A DNA stretch of 64,000 nucleotides from Adenophora triphylla var. japonica (Eukaryota; Streptophyta; Magnoliopsida; Asterales; Campanulaceae). Shown piece by piece: positions 42,867 to 56,082 of this stretch. Below the pieces are notes generated by a model. That model ran no database searches. It was not told where the DNA came from and was given only the letters and a program-made list of their open reading frames with translations. The translations under genes and the position numbers were made by a program. Location of the stretch: the NCBI GenBank assembly GCA_022495995.1, contig JAFEMH010001348.1, forward strand, positions 186,001 to 250,000, given 5' to 3'. Within the stretch, counting starts at the first letter, position 1. The number at the start of each line of letters is the position of its first letter.

Positions 42867-44975
42867 TGTAAGTACCCAAATCTGGCTCATGCCTTCCGGT
42901 CAAGTTTCTCGGCAATTCCGGTAAGTCTTCCGGTAATTCCCCGGACTTTCCTAGAGTTCCGGAACAATTCCGGAACTGTTCCAAATCATATAAGGGAAAA
43001 AAGGACTACTTGGAGCCAAAGAAACACGTTTTTCTTTTATATGGAATTCCTTCTAGAAGACTGCCACCTTGCATGTTTCTAGAAGGAACTGCATGTGGCT
43101 CCTTATGTCGTGCGACATAACCAGCCATGGAGAGTTCTAGAAGGTTGCCACCTTGCATGTTTCTAGAAGAATCCAGAAGTGGCTTCTTATGTCGTGCGAC
43201 ATAACCAGCCAGGAAGAGTTCTAGAAGGTTGCCACCTTGCATGATTCTAAGGAAAACGGTTATGGCTTATCATGTCGTGCGACATAACAAGCCCATGCAG
43301 GCAGCCTATAAATAGAGGCCTTCACCTCTCATTTTGGACACACCTCTTCCACCCCTCAGTCCCCCTCTATAGGGAATACGCCCAGAAGCCTCCTCCCTCT
43401 TCATATACCCCCAAAATATCCACTAATCCTCCCAAATCAATCCCACACACACTTCCCACACACACACTTCATACACACACCAAGAACCAAGGATTCTCAA
43501 GAAACGAAGGCTCAATCCCATCCCCAGAAGCTGCTATTTTGAAGGCCCCTATATTTAACTTAATATAGAGGGTCGTGGTCTTCAAGGGTAACGATTTTCT
43601 ACCCATTTCCTTTCCTTATCTTCATCATACATGGAATCTCTATGCTAAATGCTTTAATAATGTGATATTCTGAATAAAGTTGCATGCTTTAGCTTCATAT
43701 TTCATAGATCCACATCTGATTTCATTACATTTCCTATAAAAGCCCCGGTTTGGCTTGGTTTTGCATGAACACTCAAGATGAGTGTGGATCCTTCATATCC
43801 ACACCCTCTTGAAGTGTTCATTATTGATAAACATGCTCCCTGAGATTTGTTTGTGAAGTAACTTTACCATTTTGATGCCTTGTTACCTCTGCAAATCTCA
43901 GCTGTAAAGCCTCTGCAAAATGGCTAGTTATGTCACGCGACATAGGCAGCCTATGTCACGCGACATAAGTAGCCAGTTTTCAGAAGCTTCACAGTTTCAA
44001 GCTGTAATCTGATGTTAACCCCCATAATGCTAATACTTGATGTTTAGATAATATCTATGTACATAATATGTCATCTTTTCATTAAAATACCATTCTCATA
44101 CATAAAGGTGCATCCTTTGCACCAAAATCCCATTTTTCATGCATTAAAATCATTCCTTTTCCATTTAAAATCCCTTTTCACATTAAAGATGCACTCTTTG
44201 CACAAAGATCATTTCTTTACATAAAAAGCACCCATTTACAATCAAATGCATCATTTTCAAACCAAAAATGCCATCTTTTCACATAAAGTATCATTTTTAC
44301 ATGCATTCCCCCATGTCCCCATTTGTAACCTTGGAACGGACCGGTGTAAAGTTCTTATCTTTACATTGTTCATCCCATTAAAGGTTTCATGATTTCTTTA
44401 GAAGGGGACAACCTTGAACCCTATATCTCCAATTATCGCTTAAGAAAGAGTATGAAGCATCTATACGAGCTCAACCGTCTTAAAGCATAGGATTGATGGG
44501 CTAAGGACCTTCCTTTTCTAAAGAACCTCATCTTTGACCAAAAAGAGAGACATTCTCTCGATCACGCAAGTCCCGAGGGTCCCGAGTTTAAAATGCGATG
44601 ATCACAAGTCATAAGATGAGGACGGGATCATAATCCCGAATACATAAAATCCAAGAAATCCCGAGCGACAACCAATAAATGGTTTGTACGTCCGGAAGAT
44701 GACTTGGGACATTCCCTCCTTATTTTCAAACACATGCACACAAGAAAGCACGCAAGCAAGCACGATTACTGAAATCTTGGGAGACTTGCTCCGGCAAGGC
44801 ACTTTGGGTGAACGCCAAACGTTCTTCCCAAGGGGTAACTTAACCTCCGAACCCAAGTAAAAACCTTTTTTTCAAAGTTTTGAGGTAATCAAAATGGCGT
44901 GGCGACTCCGTTTTTCAAATTAAACTCGGATGTCTTCAAACTCGCGTGAAACCAAATTTTTGGCACACATTCACA
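42867..44975 (+). repeat. B 3' LTR (2,109 bp)
   Basis: Near-identical to 32767-34961. The palindromes are at 43103-43120, 43187-43204 and 43272-43285, one 84-bp unit fewer. TATA box at 43307-43314. Confidence 0.93.
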
Positions 44976-44980
44976 ATTCC
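44976..44980. other. Target-site duplication of B, right
   Basis: ATTCC, matching 32762-32766. Confidence 0.9.
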
Positions 44981-46257
44981 TCATCACTGTCAAGCATGTC
45001 CCTTCTTTCTCTAGGGGTCAGCCTTCTGACGGCATCTTTGACGTTGGCCAAACATTTTCTGAAGTGGGAAATTCCATCATCAATAAGGATTTCTGCGGGG
45101 TCAAACCTCATGGTGGGTTTCTGTTCTTCACTGTCGGGAAGGTTTTCTGGGCTTTTTGGCTTCTGGGCTAACCACTCCTCTACTGTTCCTTCCGGCACTT
45201 CGACTGTGTCTTCATCAGTATCACTGCAGTAACTCTCGTGGGAATTTTCGTCTTGACTTTGAAAACCAATGAGGGCAAAAGCAGGTCGGGATACTTGACG
45301 CCATATAAGAGGTATCTTGGACTCCTCCTCTGACTTGGGAATTACCAAGAAAACATCGTTGTCATCATAGGACATAAAGGGGACTGGGGTCGCCTCGAGA
45401 CTTAAGACTCTTTCCAGGGCATCCATACACTCTTCTTCAGACCAGGTTTCAGGAGTGACTACTAACACCGTAACAGAGTCTACTCTCCCTGATGAGAGTT
45501 TGGCTTCAGCGACGCTTACGTTTTCCAGATCGGCGGGTGGAGCCCACTTTCCTCTTTCAGCTAGGGCTTCAATTAAGTCCCTCCATTCACCGACCAAGTC
45601 TTTGTAAGGAGTATTGAACTCTAGGATGTAGGACTCATATACTGCCTCATCTAAGCTAGCATCCTTTTCCTTTTCCGAGCCTTCACACAGGCTGCAAATA
45701 CACTTTGAAGTGATTTCATCCCCTATTCCAGGTCTGTGGTTTTCTACCTCATCTTGCCCTTTAGGTTTCACTTCCGCTGACTCCAAGTCCATTCCTTCTA
45801 CTGAACTGTCATCATCACTGTAAATCCATCCATTCCTATTCTCATTTCCGACTGATTCTTCACTACCACTGTCTGAGAGATAGGCAAATTCACAGGCGTT
45901 GACGAAATTAGAGAGGTCAGGGTGGTACTGGGATTCCAGGGTAAGGAGATTTGGATTAGGCTGAAAGGAGGGAAAGAGTCCCACGGGGGAATGCAAAGGC
46001 TGCAAGGGTGTCGGGACCCTGACGGCTCGGGATGTTGGGGAAGACTGGAAAGGGACAGTCTTTGGCAATGGATTATATGTGGATGGAGGAGGGGATTGGC
46101 TATAGGCTAGCTCTTCTTCCCTAGTCATCTGGTTACCCAAACCAGTGCTGTTCTCTGTCGAATCGGACATTCTGACTCTCTGGACTGACCAAACTGAGGA
46201 TTCTGGCGAACTGTCTGAGAATTCTGCACTAACAAGTCGCTGACCCGGTGTTCTCAC
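44981..46257 (-). pseudogene. Element C gag-like ORF, interrupted by B
   Basis: Open minus-strand frame of about 425 codons ending at the B insertion. Near the N-terminus, PPPSTYNPLPKTVPFQS and AVRVPTP match the B gag. The middle is acidic (YSDDDSSVEGMDLESAEV) with a lone CICSLC. The end (AEILIDDGISHFRKCLANV) runs up to DMLDSDEE and continues in frame at 32766. No capsid domain or classic knuckle is visible, so part of Gag may be missing. Start uncertain (ATG at 46257 or 46170). Confidence 0.6.
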
Positions 46258-47706
46258 CCACTTCTTTCTCGCTGCGGGAAAGGGATAGGAAAGGTTTAGA
46301 CTCGGGGTAGGTGTTTAGGCTAAAGGCTCAGGCAATATACAAATTAGAATCTTCCAGTTTACTTAAAACTGTGTCTTTTATTAATATCTATTTGGTTGGA
46401 AAAGGGGATTTGCCCTTCTTTTTCGCAACTACTCTAGATCCTGGATCAGTGGGTTCCGTCACTACGTCTATAAGCCCCTCGTATTCCACCTGTATTTCGA
46501 CCTCCCAGGGTGGACAGCCCCGGGCGAGGGTCCTATAGGGCACGCGGATCCCACCGACCGAGAGTAAAGAACGCTCCTAATGGGTCTAGCGGGTCATAGG
46601 AACTTTCAACGCACGAGCGATGCGGATTATAGTCAAGGCAATACCGGGAAAGTCTCGTCTTTCTGCCTTGATAGAATTTTGGCAGAATTTTGCTTGAGCG
46701 AATGACGTTTTGACTTTCGGTAATGTCCGAGAAGATAATAGGCATGGGTCGGGCGGCAAAAGTCGGATGACACAGTGTCACATTGAACTTCGTTGCATAC
46801 GCCGGGCGTGAGTCAGAATCGAAGTCAATGCCGGGTCAAGATCTTGCCAATTTTTCCTTGTCGGAATTTTGGCAGAGCTTCGCTTGAGCGAAAGATCTTT
46901 TTGATTTGTTGGCAAAGACTCGGTCTCGACTCTTACGCATTCCGTGCGGGTCAAGGTCAAAGTCAATGTCGGAGTCAAGATCTCGCCAATTTTTCCTCGT
47001 CGGAATTTTTGCAGAGTTCCGCTTGAGCGAAAATCTTGGCTTTCGTTATGAACTAAGGCTTAACCTTTACAGGGGTATGCAACTGGGCTATATGACACGG
47101 ACTAGACCAAAAACCAACCAAAAAAGTCACGGTTTTTTGAAACGTGTGACACGGACTGTGCATTGGTCGACACTGGCTGCCATGGGGAGGTTGGGATGAT
47201 TCCGTGCGCGCCCGGGAGCATCGTAAGGCTGTCCGTGACTGCAGCTGGAACCACCCTCGGGTTTGAAGGACGTGCGTGCAAAGTGTACAGGATATATCAG
47301 GTGCGCGTAGTGTGCGGTCTCCTAAAAATGTTCCTTTTTGAGTTAAAACAGAGATTTTCAGAAATGTGTTTTAAAGGAATGATTTTCGGGACGGGGAAAA
47401 TGCAACACATAAGCACGTAAATTTTCTGGGAGCCCCAGTCAGTCATGGAGCTGAGTTGCCCCAAGCTGCTAGGACTGCCAGATTAACCACGATTTTTCCT
47501 GGTGGAATTGCCACTGAGGTCGCCCGGTCAGAATCCAAGGAGGATTGAGCCGTACGACTGCATGGATCAATTTTCCAGGTTCCACTCCTTTGCTATTTTT
47601 CGGGTTGTTTCTCGTTCAAAGTATGCACAGATTCCAAGATGCAAATGATGCAATGCAAGGTAAAGAAAGCAAGCACGATTAATGAAATCAGCGACGGGAG
47701 TCTAAC
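46258..47706 (-). other. Element C leader, left part
   Basis: Reverse-strand counterpart of the B leader, with the same blocks in the same order. It ends at the D insertion (TSD CTAAC at 47702-47706). No gene seen. Confidence 0.75.
46449..46554 (-). promoter_or_regulatory. Conserved leader hairpin, C
   Basis: On the minus strand: GTGGG 46554-46550 with CCCAC 46453-46449; CTATA 46538-46534 with TATAG 46472-46468; CCCTCG 46530-46525 with CGAGGG 46481-46476; CCACC 46513-46509 with GGTGG 46490-46486. Confidence 0.65.
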
Positions 47707-49264
47707 TGTTAGAGTCGAAACCTAACGGTTTATTTTATATCCGCAAGCGCACGGGCTATTGTAATATAGCGGGTGCAAGTACGAGTCGATCCCACAGAGA
47801 CAGGGTTTACTTAAGGGATATTTTTGTCTTTAGAAAATATAGAAAAGATTGGGGGTAGATAAAACTTGTTTTTAGAATAATAGAGAGAGCATAAACAGAA
47901 AATACTTTTAATTGAAATCTTATAAAACGAAGCATTCTTGGGATTGGAAATCATATGCAAATTCTTATTCATCAAATTGTCATTGTCTTAAATAAAAGGT
48001 TTTCATAAAAAGCAAGGATGGTATGTTAGGCCTACGCTATTTCGGGCTAGGACAATAGCGTTTGTATTCTTCACTAATTATGTCCTAACTGTTTGAGAAA
48101 TCCGTTTATGTTTGCCCCCGCCCTGTCACAAACGGGCATTCCGGCTTATCTCTAGCTGACCATAATTAGTAAGAATCCATTAAGGACGGAAGTCAACATA
48201 CTTTCCATTAAAGGAACATCCCTAGGCCATTGAACTACTCTCGTGATCAATGAACCTAGTTTCTTTATATAGTTCCGTCAATCGAGATTCTCCGCTAGGT
48301 ACTTCTCTCAATTGACTGAATCATACAAATTGGATATCGCCAATAAGTAAGGCATTTAGAGAATGATATAAAGAGATTGTTTTAGATGAAGAAAGAAGAC
48401 AAGACTAAACATTTTTAGATGATGAATAAGCATGCTTTTGAGTTTCCAACCCCAAGAATATGGGGGATTACTCACAAGCCATTAAATGTATAAGCAATAA
48501 TAAAAGTTGAGTAAGAAATACTTATGGAAGTAGAAGACAAGTGCTGAGAATAATGCTTCACTTTTATTTCCTTCAAAGTAACTCCAAGAACAATGACTTT
48601 GATCTTCAAATTCCTTTGGAAAATTGTTATCACAAGTGTTGTACTTTCTATCTATCTAATATCAGTAGTTTCTCTCTAATGATTCGTATCTAAGACTGAT
48701 CACTAGGGTCCTATTTATAAAAAGGAGGGAACTCTTCAATCGGGTGCAATCAAAAGGTGCCTTTACGTCTGCAGTCGCGTTTTGCACGGCCGCGTCAAGG
48801 AAGTTGCACGGCCGTGTGACCCTTGGCGCCAGATTTGAATTTAAGTCTTGACACTTCGCACGGCCGCTCCTGTATAAGCTGCACGGCCGCTCCATAAAAT
48901 GACACGGCCGCTCCCTCTTCAAGACACGGCCACTCTATATTTTAGGGCCAAAAATGGCCTGAAAAAGGCCAAGTGCACGGCCGCTCCGTCTTTGCTGCAC
49001 GGCCGCTCCTTCTGAATTTTAGCTTTGTGTGTTTGATTTGGTTGGTGCTTTCCAATGTCTTTTGCCTTGAAGTGTCCAAGTATCCTTTTGATAAAAATGA
49101 ACCTAAAACCTGTCTTTAAATGCAAGAAATATACCAAAAGCGTAAAATCTAGAAAATAAGGAAAAGGAACTAAAAAGTAAATGAAATGAAATGAGAAATG
49201 ATGTTTTATGCAATAAAAAGTATATAAATCTAAGGATAAATGACTATATAATAGTCACTTATCA
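47707..49264 (-). repeat. D 3' LTR
   Basis: Near-identical to 56083-57638. TATA box on the minus strand (TATAAATA, 48712-48719). GC motif array upstream of it at 48784-49009. Confidence 0.92.
48784..49009 (-). promoter_or_regulatory. CACGGCCG array in the D LTR
   Basis: About eight copies of GCACGGCCGCTCC or close variants, one of them the perfect palindrome CACGGCCGTG near 48807. They lie 65-290 bases upstream of the TATA box on the minus strand. The other LTR has the same array at 57158-57383. Confidence 0.65.
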
Positions 49265-49279
49265 AACTCCCCCACACTT
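49265..49279 (-). promoter_or_regulatory. Polypurine tract of D
   Basis: Minus strand AAGTGTGGGGGAGTT directly before the 3' LTR, as usual in Athila elements. Confidence 0.75.
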
Positions 49280-50659
49280 AAACCTTTGCTTGTCCCCAAG
49301 CAAACTTAGAATGAAATATGGAGAGGGAGAAAAATATGATTGATCCCTCAGAAATAAAGTAGCAAGCCCTTGAATGCCTTGTAGATAATGCCTTTATCTA
49401 TCTAATCATATTTTGAATACCTTTAAAAATTTATTTTAGGAAGAAATATTTTAGGGATATTTTTAAAGAGATAAAATGCAAGACAATAACCTAATATAGC
49501 ATATATATAATTTTGACCAAGTAAAGCATGCTAGAAGGAAGAATCTTCTTGGTAGAAAAAGCTATCACTTTTTAGAGTGATTTTTTTCAGAAAAGATGAA
49601 TTTTATTTCTTTAAGACATACAAGAGTAGGTATAGACATTTATTCACAATTTAGAAGTTCCGAAGAATTGTATTACATTCTTGAATCACAAGGGTGAAGA
49701 ATGGGTGATGGTAGTGGAAAAATCTTGTCAAAGTCAAACAAATTTATCTTATTTTTGTACGTGTTATATTTTTGCAAAAGACCTAAGTTATTCTTGATCC
49801 TTTCAAGTAGGAGACATTGTGGTCGCGAGCCCCATGTTCCTAATACTTAGATCAAGAATACTTTTGGATATTATTTCCGTTTTGGCAAGGAAGCATCGTC
49901 GCAGCGAACGCCGTGCCCCGAGTTACTTAGGAGATAATAGGTTTCTTTTTGCTTTTAAGGCTTGGTGACAATTGTCACTCTTTTATAAATAAGATAAAAG
50001 TGTTTTACTTTGACTTGATTTGAAAATGGAAGGATGGAATTATGAAAGGGTGTGATTCAAGAGATGCAAACAAAAAGGTGCTTCTAAAAAGGGAATAAAT
50101 ATCTAATAAAGATAAAGAATGTACAATCTTAAAGGAATATATTCAAAATTTGCATAAATAACCAAGCATAAAAGAATTCCTTCTAATCAAATGCATTTTC
50201 CTTGATGAGATTCTATATTGTGCTATACCAACTTATGAGGCTTTCAATTATTTCCTAAAAAGATCCCTTATACTTTTCCTTTTTATAGGTTTCTAAGTGT
50301 ATAGAAAATATGAGAGGAAAGATAAAGGCATTTATACTAGGGCAAATGGCAAGCATAATGATAATGATTTTTGATCATCATAGGGATTTTTTTTTTTTTA
50401 TATACTATTATACATGCATAAAAAAAAAAAAAGAAAAAAAAATGCAACTAAGTTAAAAAGAAAAATTACACTAGAAAGCGATTAAATCTAACCTAGAAAG
50501 CAAGTAAAATTTAAAAAAAAAAAACTAGAAAGCGAAAAAAAAAAAAAAAAAAAAAAAGCGAAATAAAGGATAGATTTACCCCCCACACTTGAAATGAACA
50601 TTGTCCTCAATGTTTCAAAGAACAATGCCAAATCCCGGGAGGATAAAGAGAAAAACTTA
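49280..50659 (-). other. D 3' untranslated region
   Basis: AT-rich spacer between pol and the 3' LTR with long A/T runs near 50390-50560. Athila elements often carry an envelope-like ORF here; I find none. Confidence 0.65.
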
Positions 50660-53600
50660 CTAAAATGGATCACGGGTAGGTTCGCCCAAAGTAATACATG
50701 AAACCAATCCAATTGGATCTCCGGTCATGTAGTGTTTCAGTCTTTGCCCGTTTACTTTAAAATCTCCGTGTGTTTCGTTCCAAATTTCGATGGCTCCGTA
50801 TGGATGTACCTTACGCACTTGATATGGGCCTGTCCATCTTGATTTTAATTTTCCTGGAAAAAGCTTTAAACGAGAATTAAAAAGTAATACCATGTCCCCT
50901 TCTTTAAAATCCCTTCTCATTATATGAGCATCATGCCATTTTTTTGTTTTCTCCTTGTATAATCTGGCACTTTCGTAAGCTTCAAATCGGAGTTCTTCAA
51001 GCTCTTGTAACTGTAGTTTCCTCTTTTCACCGGCTTCTTTCAAGTCATAGTTTAGGGCTTTGATTGCCCAATATGCCTTATGCTCGAGTTCTACTGGTAA
51101 ATGACATGGCTTTCCATAAACTAATCGAAAAGGAGTGGTTCCGATAGGTGTTTTAAAAGCGGTGCGATAAGCCCACAAAGCATCGTTCAATTTAATTGAC
51201 CAATCCTTTCTTGAACTTATTACCGTTTTCTCCAAGATCCACTTTATTTCTCGATTTGATATCTCCACTTGCCCACTTGTTTGAGGATGATATGCGGTTC
51301 CTGTTTTATGATAGACTCCGTACTTTTTTAGTAAAGCATCAAACTGGCGGTGCGAAAAGTGTGACCCTCCGTCGCTTATGACGACTTTTGGAACCCCAAA
51401 TCTTGGAAAAATTGTATCCTTGAAAAGCTTCATGACGACTTTTGAGTCGTTTGTTGGAGATGCTATAGCTTCCACCCATTTTGAGACGTAGTCCACTGCT
51501 ACCAAAATGTAATTATTGTTGAAAGATGCGGGGAAAGGTCCCATGAAATCAATACCCCAAACGTCAAAAATCTCAACTTCCAGAATATTATTGAGAGGCA
51601 TTTCATTCCTCCTTGAAATGTTGCCGGTTCGTTGGCAACGGTCACAAGAGATGACAAAATTTCGAGCATCTTTGAAGAGCGTGGGCCAGAAAAAACCTGA
51701 TTGAAGAACCTTGGCGGCGGTTTTGATTGTGCTTGCATGACCGCCATAAGGAGATGAATGACAATGATACAGAATGTCCTTTATCTCTTCATTAGGTACA
51801 CACCGCCTAATGATTCCGTCTGCGCAATGTCTAAAAAGGAGCGGATCTTCCCAAAAGTATTTTTTTATTTCTGATAAAAATCTCTTCTTTTGTTGATGAC
51901 TCATTTCTGGAGGAAGAATCTTGCATGCTAGATAGTTAACAATGTCTGCAAACCAAGGAATTTCGACATTGCTTATAGCAAGAAGATGATCATCCGGAAA
52001 TGAATCATCAATGGGAAGGTCATAATTATCGGAAATTTCTAACTCTTTAGGAAGGCGGGATAAATGATCTGCGACCAAATTTTCCGTCCCCTTTTTATCA
52101 CGAATTTCCAAATCGAATTCTTGGAGGAGAAGGATCCATCTTATTAATCTTGGTTTTGCATCCTTCTTTGTCAACAAGTATCTAATTGCAGCGTGATCTG
52201 TGTATATGATTACCTTTGATCCCACCAAATATGACCGAAACTTTTCCATAGCAAAAATTACGGCCAAAAGCTCTTTTTCTGTGGTGGCATAATTCATTTG
52301 TGCTTCATCCAGTGTTCGGCTGGCATAATATATTGCGTGCGTTTTCTTGTCTTTTCGCTGTCCCAGAACAGCTCCAACCGCGAAATCACTTGCATCGCAC
52401 ATTATTTCGAAAGGGAGATCCCAATCGGGTGGTTGTACGATAGGAGCGGAAATCAAAGCTTCTTTCAACCTATTGATAGCTTCAAGACAAGGGCTATCAA
52501 ACACAAATGGAGCATCTTTCATTAGTAGATTAGTTAAAGGTTTAAAAATTTTTGAGAAATCTTTTATAAAACGTCGGTAAAATCCGGCGTGACCAAGAAA
52601 ACTTCTTATACCTTTAACATTAGTAGGCGGAGGTAATTTTTCAATAATTTCGATTTTTGCCTTATCTACTTCTATTCCTTTTTCGGACACCATGTGTCCT
52701 AACACTATCCCTTCATTTACCATAAAATGGCATTTTTCCCAATTTAGAACAAGATTGACCTCTTCACAACGTTGCAGGACCTTAGATAAATTTTTCAAAC
52801 ATTCGTCAAAAGAATATCCGTAAACAGAGAAATCATCCATAAAAACTTCCATAATATTTTCTATGTATTCGGAAAAAATGGACATCATACAACGCTGAAA
52901 AGTGGCGGGAGCATTACAAAGTCCAAAAGGCATTCTTCTATAAGCGAAGGTACCATAAGGACAAGTAAAAGTAGTTTTTCTTGATCGATCTGGATGGATA
53001 GGGATTTGGAAAAATCCTGAATATCCGTCCAAATAACAGAAATGGGAATGTTTGGCCAATCTTTCTAGCATTTGGTCTATAAAGGGAAGGGGAAAGTGAT
53101 CTTTTCGGGTGGCTTTATTTAATTTTCTGTAATCTATACACATGCGCCAACCCGTGACAGTCTTTGTTGGGATTAATTCATCCTTATCATTTCGAATGAC
53201 TGTCATTCCTCCCTTCTTAGGGACAACTTGAACTGGGCTCACCCATTTGCTATCTGAAATTGGGTAGATGATGTCTGAGTCAAGTAATTTAAGGACTTCC
53301 TTTTTAACTACTTCCTTCATGTTAGGATTGAGTCTTCTTTGATGTTCAATGGAAGGTTTATGATCTTCCTCTAAATCAATCCTATGCATGCAAATTTTTG
53401 GATGAATTCCTTTTAAGTCATCTATCGTATATCCTATGGCTTTTTGATGCAACCTAAGCTCATTTAACAATTTTTCTGTTTCTAGAGGACCTAGGTTAGC
53501 ATTTATAATCACGGGATAAGTGGAGTCAGGTCCCAGAAATTCATACCTTAGATTTGCAGGAAGAGGTTTTAACTCGACTTGAGGTGCCTTAACTACCTCT

Positions 53601-55099
53601 TTTTCCCCTTTGTTGGATGGTTCTGCTGTAGCCTCCAACTTTTCGAAATTATTGTCCTCAATAGGCTTTGCTGTGTCTAAAAGCATGGTATAATTTGCAA
53701 TTTCTTCATCGTCATTATCATGCAAAGTTCTCTTCCAATCTATAAGACTTTTTTCTAGCGGATCCTTAGATTGGGGACTCTCTAATTCCTTGCTAATTGA
53801 TTCTAACATGTTAATGTTCAAGCAAGGGTTTTCAAGATCAGGATTTCTCATGTATTTAGACAAGTTAAACTCTATTTTATCATCTCCTACATTCAAAGTT
53901 AGGTTGCCATGTTTAACGTCTATAACTGCCCCGGCTGTGGCAAGGAAAGGTCTACCTAGAATTACAGGAATATGACTATCTTCTTCCATCTCGAGAACAA
54001 CAAAATCTACCGGGATGATTAACTTCCCGATTTGGCAAGGGACATCTTCCATAATACCCACTGGATATTTAATGGAACGATCCGCCAATTGCAGGGATAT
54101 GGTTGTAGGTTTCAATTCTCCTACACCAATCTTCTTGCTTACAGAAAGCGGGATGAGGCTTACACTAGCTCCTAGATCTAGCATAGCATTATCAACATCA
54201 AATTTACCTATATTACAAGGGATAGAGAAAGTACCGGGATCTTTTAGTTTTGGGGGTAACCTTTTTTGTAAAACAGCACTCACTTCCTCTGTTAAAGCAA
54301 CAGTTTCATTTTCTTCTAGCTTTCTTTTGTTAGAAAGAATATCTTTGAGAAATTTAGCATAAGAAGGCATTTGTTGCAAAGCATCCGTGAAAGGTATATT
54401 AATGTAGATAGATTTTAAAACTTCTAAAAATTTTGCAAATTGTTTATCGAGTTTTGCCTTTACCAACCTTTGAGGGTAAGGTATAGGTGGATCAAAATTT
54501 CTAGTTATTTTAGGGGATTCCGTCCCCTTATTATCCTCATCGTTAGTCTCGATCATGGGTGGGTTTTGACTAATACTTTCTTCAATGGGGCTACTCTCCT
54601 TAGGTGGACAATCAATAAGCTCTCTCCCACTTCTAGTAACCACTGCTTTAGCATGCTCATTTAATATTTTATTATGGGTGGCTAATTCATCAAATTTATC
54701 ATTAAATAACTTAAAGCATTCCCTAAATTCAGCATTAGTCTTTTCTTGCTCATTCTTACTTTCAACTATGAAATCCATTAAAAGATCTAATTTTGATTTA
54801 GGGGGAGAAAAAATATTTGAAGTATTTTTGAAATTTCCAAATGTAAGACCTTGATGTTGTGTAAATGATTGCGGGTTAAGAACGTTGTTATTCTTATAGG
54901 AAAAATTGGGATTGTATGTGTTAGAATACATTCCTCCTTTTTGCCCAAAAGAATTAACGAAGTTCACTTGATCGTTAGAAGTAACGTCAAGTAACTCACA
55001 GTTATCCGTACTATGTGAGTTAGACCCACATAGTTCGCACAACACATTTACACTAGCAATGGGATTGACATTAAGATTTTCAAACTTTTTCAAAAGCAT
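50660..55099 (-). CDS. D pol: zinc knuckle, protease, RT, RNase H, integrase
   Basis: A 1,479-codon open frame. Landmarks by residue: CCHC knuckle [14 protein letters not shown] (21-34); retropepsin [11 protein letters not shown] (Asp308) and ILGRPF; RT from about 590 with [11 protein letters not shown] and FMDD (753-756); RNase H with Asp902, Glu941, Asp968 and Asp1011; integrase zinc domain ending CDRCQR (1152-1157); catalytic Asp1184, Asp1243 and Glu1279, 35 residues between the last two; then a C-terminal domain with [11 protein letters not shown]. All catalytic residues are present. The frame is open above the first Met to about 55155. Confidence 0.92.
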   Translation of the reverse strand: MLLKKFENLNVNPIASVNVLCELCGSNSHSTDNCELLDVTSNDQVNFVNSFGQKGGMYSNTYNPNFSYKNNNVLNPQSFTQHQGLTFGNFKNTSNIFSPPKSKLDLLMDFIVESKNEQEKTNAEFRECFKLFNDKFDELATHNKILNEHAKAVVTRSGRELIDCPPKESSPIEESISQNPPMIETNDEDNKGTESPKITRNFDPPIPYPQRLVKAKLDKQFAKFLEVLKSIYINIPFTDALQQMPSYAKFLKDILSNKRKLEENETVALTEEVSAVLQKRLPPKLKDPGTFSIPCNIGKFDVDNAMLDLGASVSLIPLSVSKKIGVGELKPTTISLQLADRSIKYPVGIMEDVPCQIGKLIIPVDFVVLEMEEDSHIPVILGRPFLATAGAVIDVKHGNLTLNVGDDKIEFNLSKYMRNPDLENPCLNINMLESISKELESPQSKDPLEKSLIDWKRTLHDNDDEEIANYTMLLDTAKPIEDNNFEKLEATAEPSNKGEKEVVKAPQVELKPLPANLRYEFLGPDSTYPVIINANLGPLETEKLLNELRLHQKAIGYTIDDLKGIHPKICMHRIDLEEDHKPSIEHQRRLNPNMKEVVKKEVLKLLDSDIIYPISDSKWVSPVQVVPKKGGMTVIRNDKDELIPTKTVTGWRMCIDYRKLNKATRKDHFPLPFIDQMLERLAKHSHFCYLDGYSGFFQIPIHPDRSRKTTFTCPYGTFAYRRMPFGLCNAPATFQRCMMSIFSEYIENIMEVFMDDFSVYGYSFDECLKNLSKVLQRCEEVNLVLNWEKCHFMVNEGIVLGHMVSEKGIEVDKAKIEIIEKLPPPTNVKGIRSFLGHAGFYRRFIKDFSKIFKPLTNLLMKDAPFVFDSPCLEAINRLKEALISAPIVQPPDWDLPFEIMCDASDFAVGAVLGQRKDKKTHAIYYASRTLDEAQMNYATTEKELLAVIFAMEKFRSYLVGSKVIIYTDHAAIRYLLTKKDAKPRLIRWILLLQEFDLEIRDKKGTENLVADHLSRLPKELEISDNYDLPIDDSFPDDHLLAISNVEIPWFADIVNYLACKILPPEMSHQQKKRFLSEIKKYFWEDPLLFRHCADGIIRRCVPNEEIKDILYHCHSSPYGGHASTIKTAAKVLQSGFFWPTLFKDARNFVISCDRCQRTGNISRRNEMPLNNILEVEIFDVWGIDFMGPFPASFNNNYILVAVDYVSKWVEAIASPTNDSKVVMKLFKDTIFPRFGVPKVVISDGGSHFSHRQFDALLKKYGVYHKTGTAYHPQTSGQVEISNREIKWILEKTVISSRKDWSIKLNDALWAYRTAFKTPIGTTPFRLVYGKPCHLPVELEHKAYWAIKALNYDLKEAGEKRKLQLQELEELRFEAYESARLYKEKTKKWHDAHIMRRDFKEGDMVLLFNSRLKLFPGKLKSRWTGPYQVRKVHPYGAIEIWNETHGDFKVNGQRLKHYMTGDPIGLVSCITLGEPTRDPF

Positions 55100-55142
55100 G
55101 TCAACTTTAGAGGAGAGAAGAGTAACTGCATCAACATTATAT

Positions 55143-55931
55143 TTACCGGGCGTACCTTGTTCTTTGCTCCCTCTCGCTTGACCATTGGTAATGGTTCAAT
55201 GCAATGTTTTCGATAAGGTCGTATGCCTCATCGACTCCTTTGTTCATCAATGCTCCTCCTGCAGCGGCATCAATGGTCTCTCTTGTTTTGAAAATGAGAC
55301 CGTTGTAGAAGGTGTGAACAATCAACCACTTTTCAAGCCCGTGGTGGGGGCACATTCTGAGAAGTTCCTTGAACCGTTCCCATGCGTCATACAAAGTCTC
55401 ACTATCTGTTTGACAGAAGTTAGTGATCTTTGTTCGTATCTGGGCAGTCTTGCTTGGTGGGAAAAATCGACCAAGGAATGCTTCTTGAATTTGGTCCCAT
55501 GTTGTTAATGAATTCTGGGGGACCGAATTCAACCATTGTTTCGCCTTATCCTTGAGTGAAAATGGAAAAAGGCGCATCCGGATTGCTTCCACCGTAACAC
55601 CTTGAATACGTGTAGTATCACAATATTCAAGAAATGTTTGGATGTGTAGATGGGGATCTTCGAAGGCAGTGCCGCTGTATTGGTTATTCATAACCATGTG
55701 CAATAATTGCGGCTTTATCTCGAAGTTTGCCGCTCCGGCATTCGGCACAACAATAGGGGATCTAGTTCCCGGGGTACTTGGGTTAACAAAGTCCCGTAGG
55801 GTCCTAGCAGGTGTTTGCGGTTCTCCGTCCATGTGTTTATCCAAAGTTTCTCTAAATCTCCTTAGTCTTTCGTGAAAGCTTCTTTCAGGTTCCGGATCAA
55901 AGTTGTCAACAAATGTCCGAGACCGTTTCAT
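55143..55931 (-). CDS. D gag capsid region (262 aa)
   Basis: Starts [16 protein letters not shown], typical of Athila Gag. The capsid region has [19 protein letters not shown] and [11 protein letters not shown]. It ends at TAA 55143-55145 because of a one-base frame change just before. In the adjacent frame the sequence goes straight on ([18 protein letters not shown]) into the pol ORF. In relatives Gag and Pol form one frame, so this is most likely one mutation or a base error. Confidence 0.88.
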   Translation of the reverse strand: MKRSRTFVDNFDPEPERSFHERLRRFRETLDKHMDGEPQTPARTLRDFVNPSTPGTRSPIVVPNAGAANFEIKPQLLHMVMNNQYSGTAFEDPHLHIQTFLEYCDTTRIQGVTVEAIRMRLFPFSLKDKAKQWLNSVPQNSLTTWDQIQEAFLGRFFPPSKTAQIRTKITNFCQTDSETLYDAWERFKELLRMCPHHGLEKWLIVHTFYNGLIFKTRETIDAAAGGALMNKGVDEAYDLIENIALNHYQWSSEREQRTRYAR

Positions 55932-56058
55932 AAACTACAAGAAAAATACTTGAAGAAAAATTAAACGTAACAGATTATAGGACAGGAAAGCAAAATAGTA
56001 AAAACAAAATAAAAACTAAAAATTTGTAGTAAAGACAAAAATAAAAAGTAAACCGTTA

Positions 56059-56076
56059 TCCCCGGCAACGGCGCCA
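56059..56076 (-). promoter_or_regulatory. Primer-binding site of D
   Basis: TGGCGCCGTTGCCGGGGA on the minus strand, six bases from the 5' LTR end; the Athila site attributed to tRNA-Asp. Confidence 0.85.
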
Positions 56077-56082
56077 AAAACT

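Larger units (their letters stand above)
32767..44975 (+). mobile_element. Element B: complete gag-only Tat/Ogre-like retrotransposon with TSD ATTCC
   Basis: LTRs at 32767-34961 and 42867-44975 start TGTAAGTACC and end CATTCACA. A primer-binding site follows the 5' LTR and GCCGAGGGGCTTC precedes the 3' LTR. ATTCC at 32762-32766 and 44976-44980 is the target-site duplication. The 7.9-kb interior has one frameshifted gag and no protease, RT, RNase H or integrase, so the element is non-autonomous. The LTRs are very similar apart from one repeat unit, so insertion was recent. Confidence 0.93.

Noticed and set aside
49280..50659. Envelope-like ORF in the Athila 3' region
   Set aside because: No frame longer than about 75 codons and no signal peptide or membrane pattern beyond a run-derived FFFF stretch.
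50660..55931. Element D as an endogenous pararetrovirus
   Set aside because: It has LTRs, target-site duplication, integrase and an Athila primer-binding site; pararetroviruses lack integrase and LTRs.
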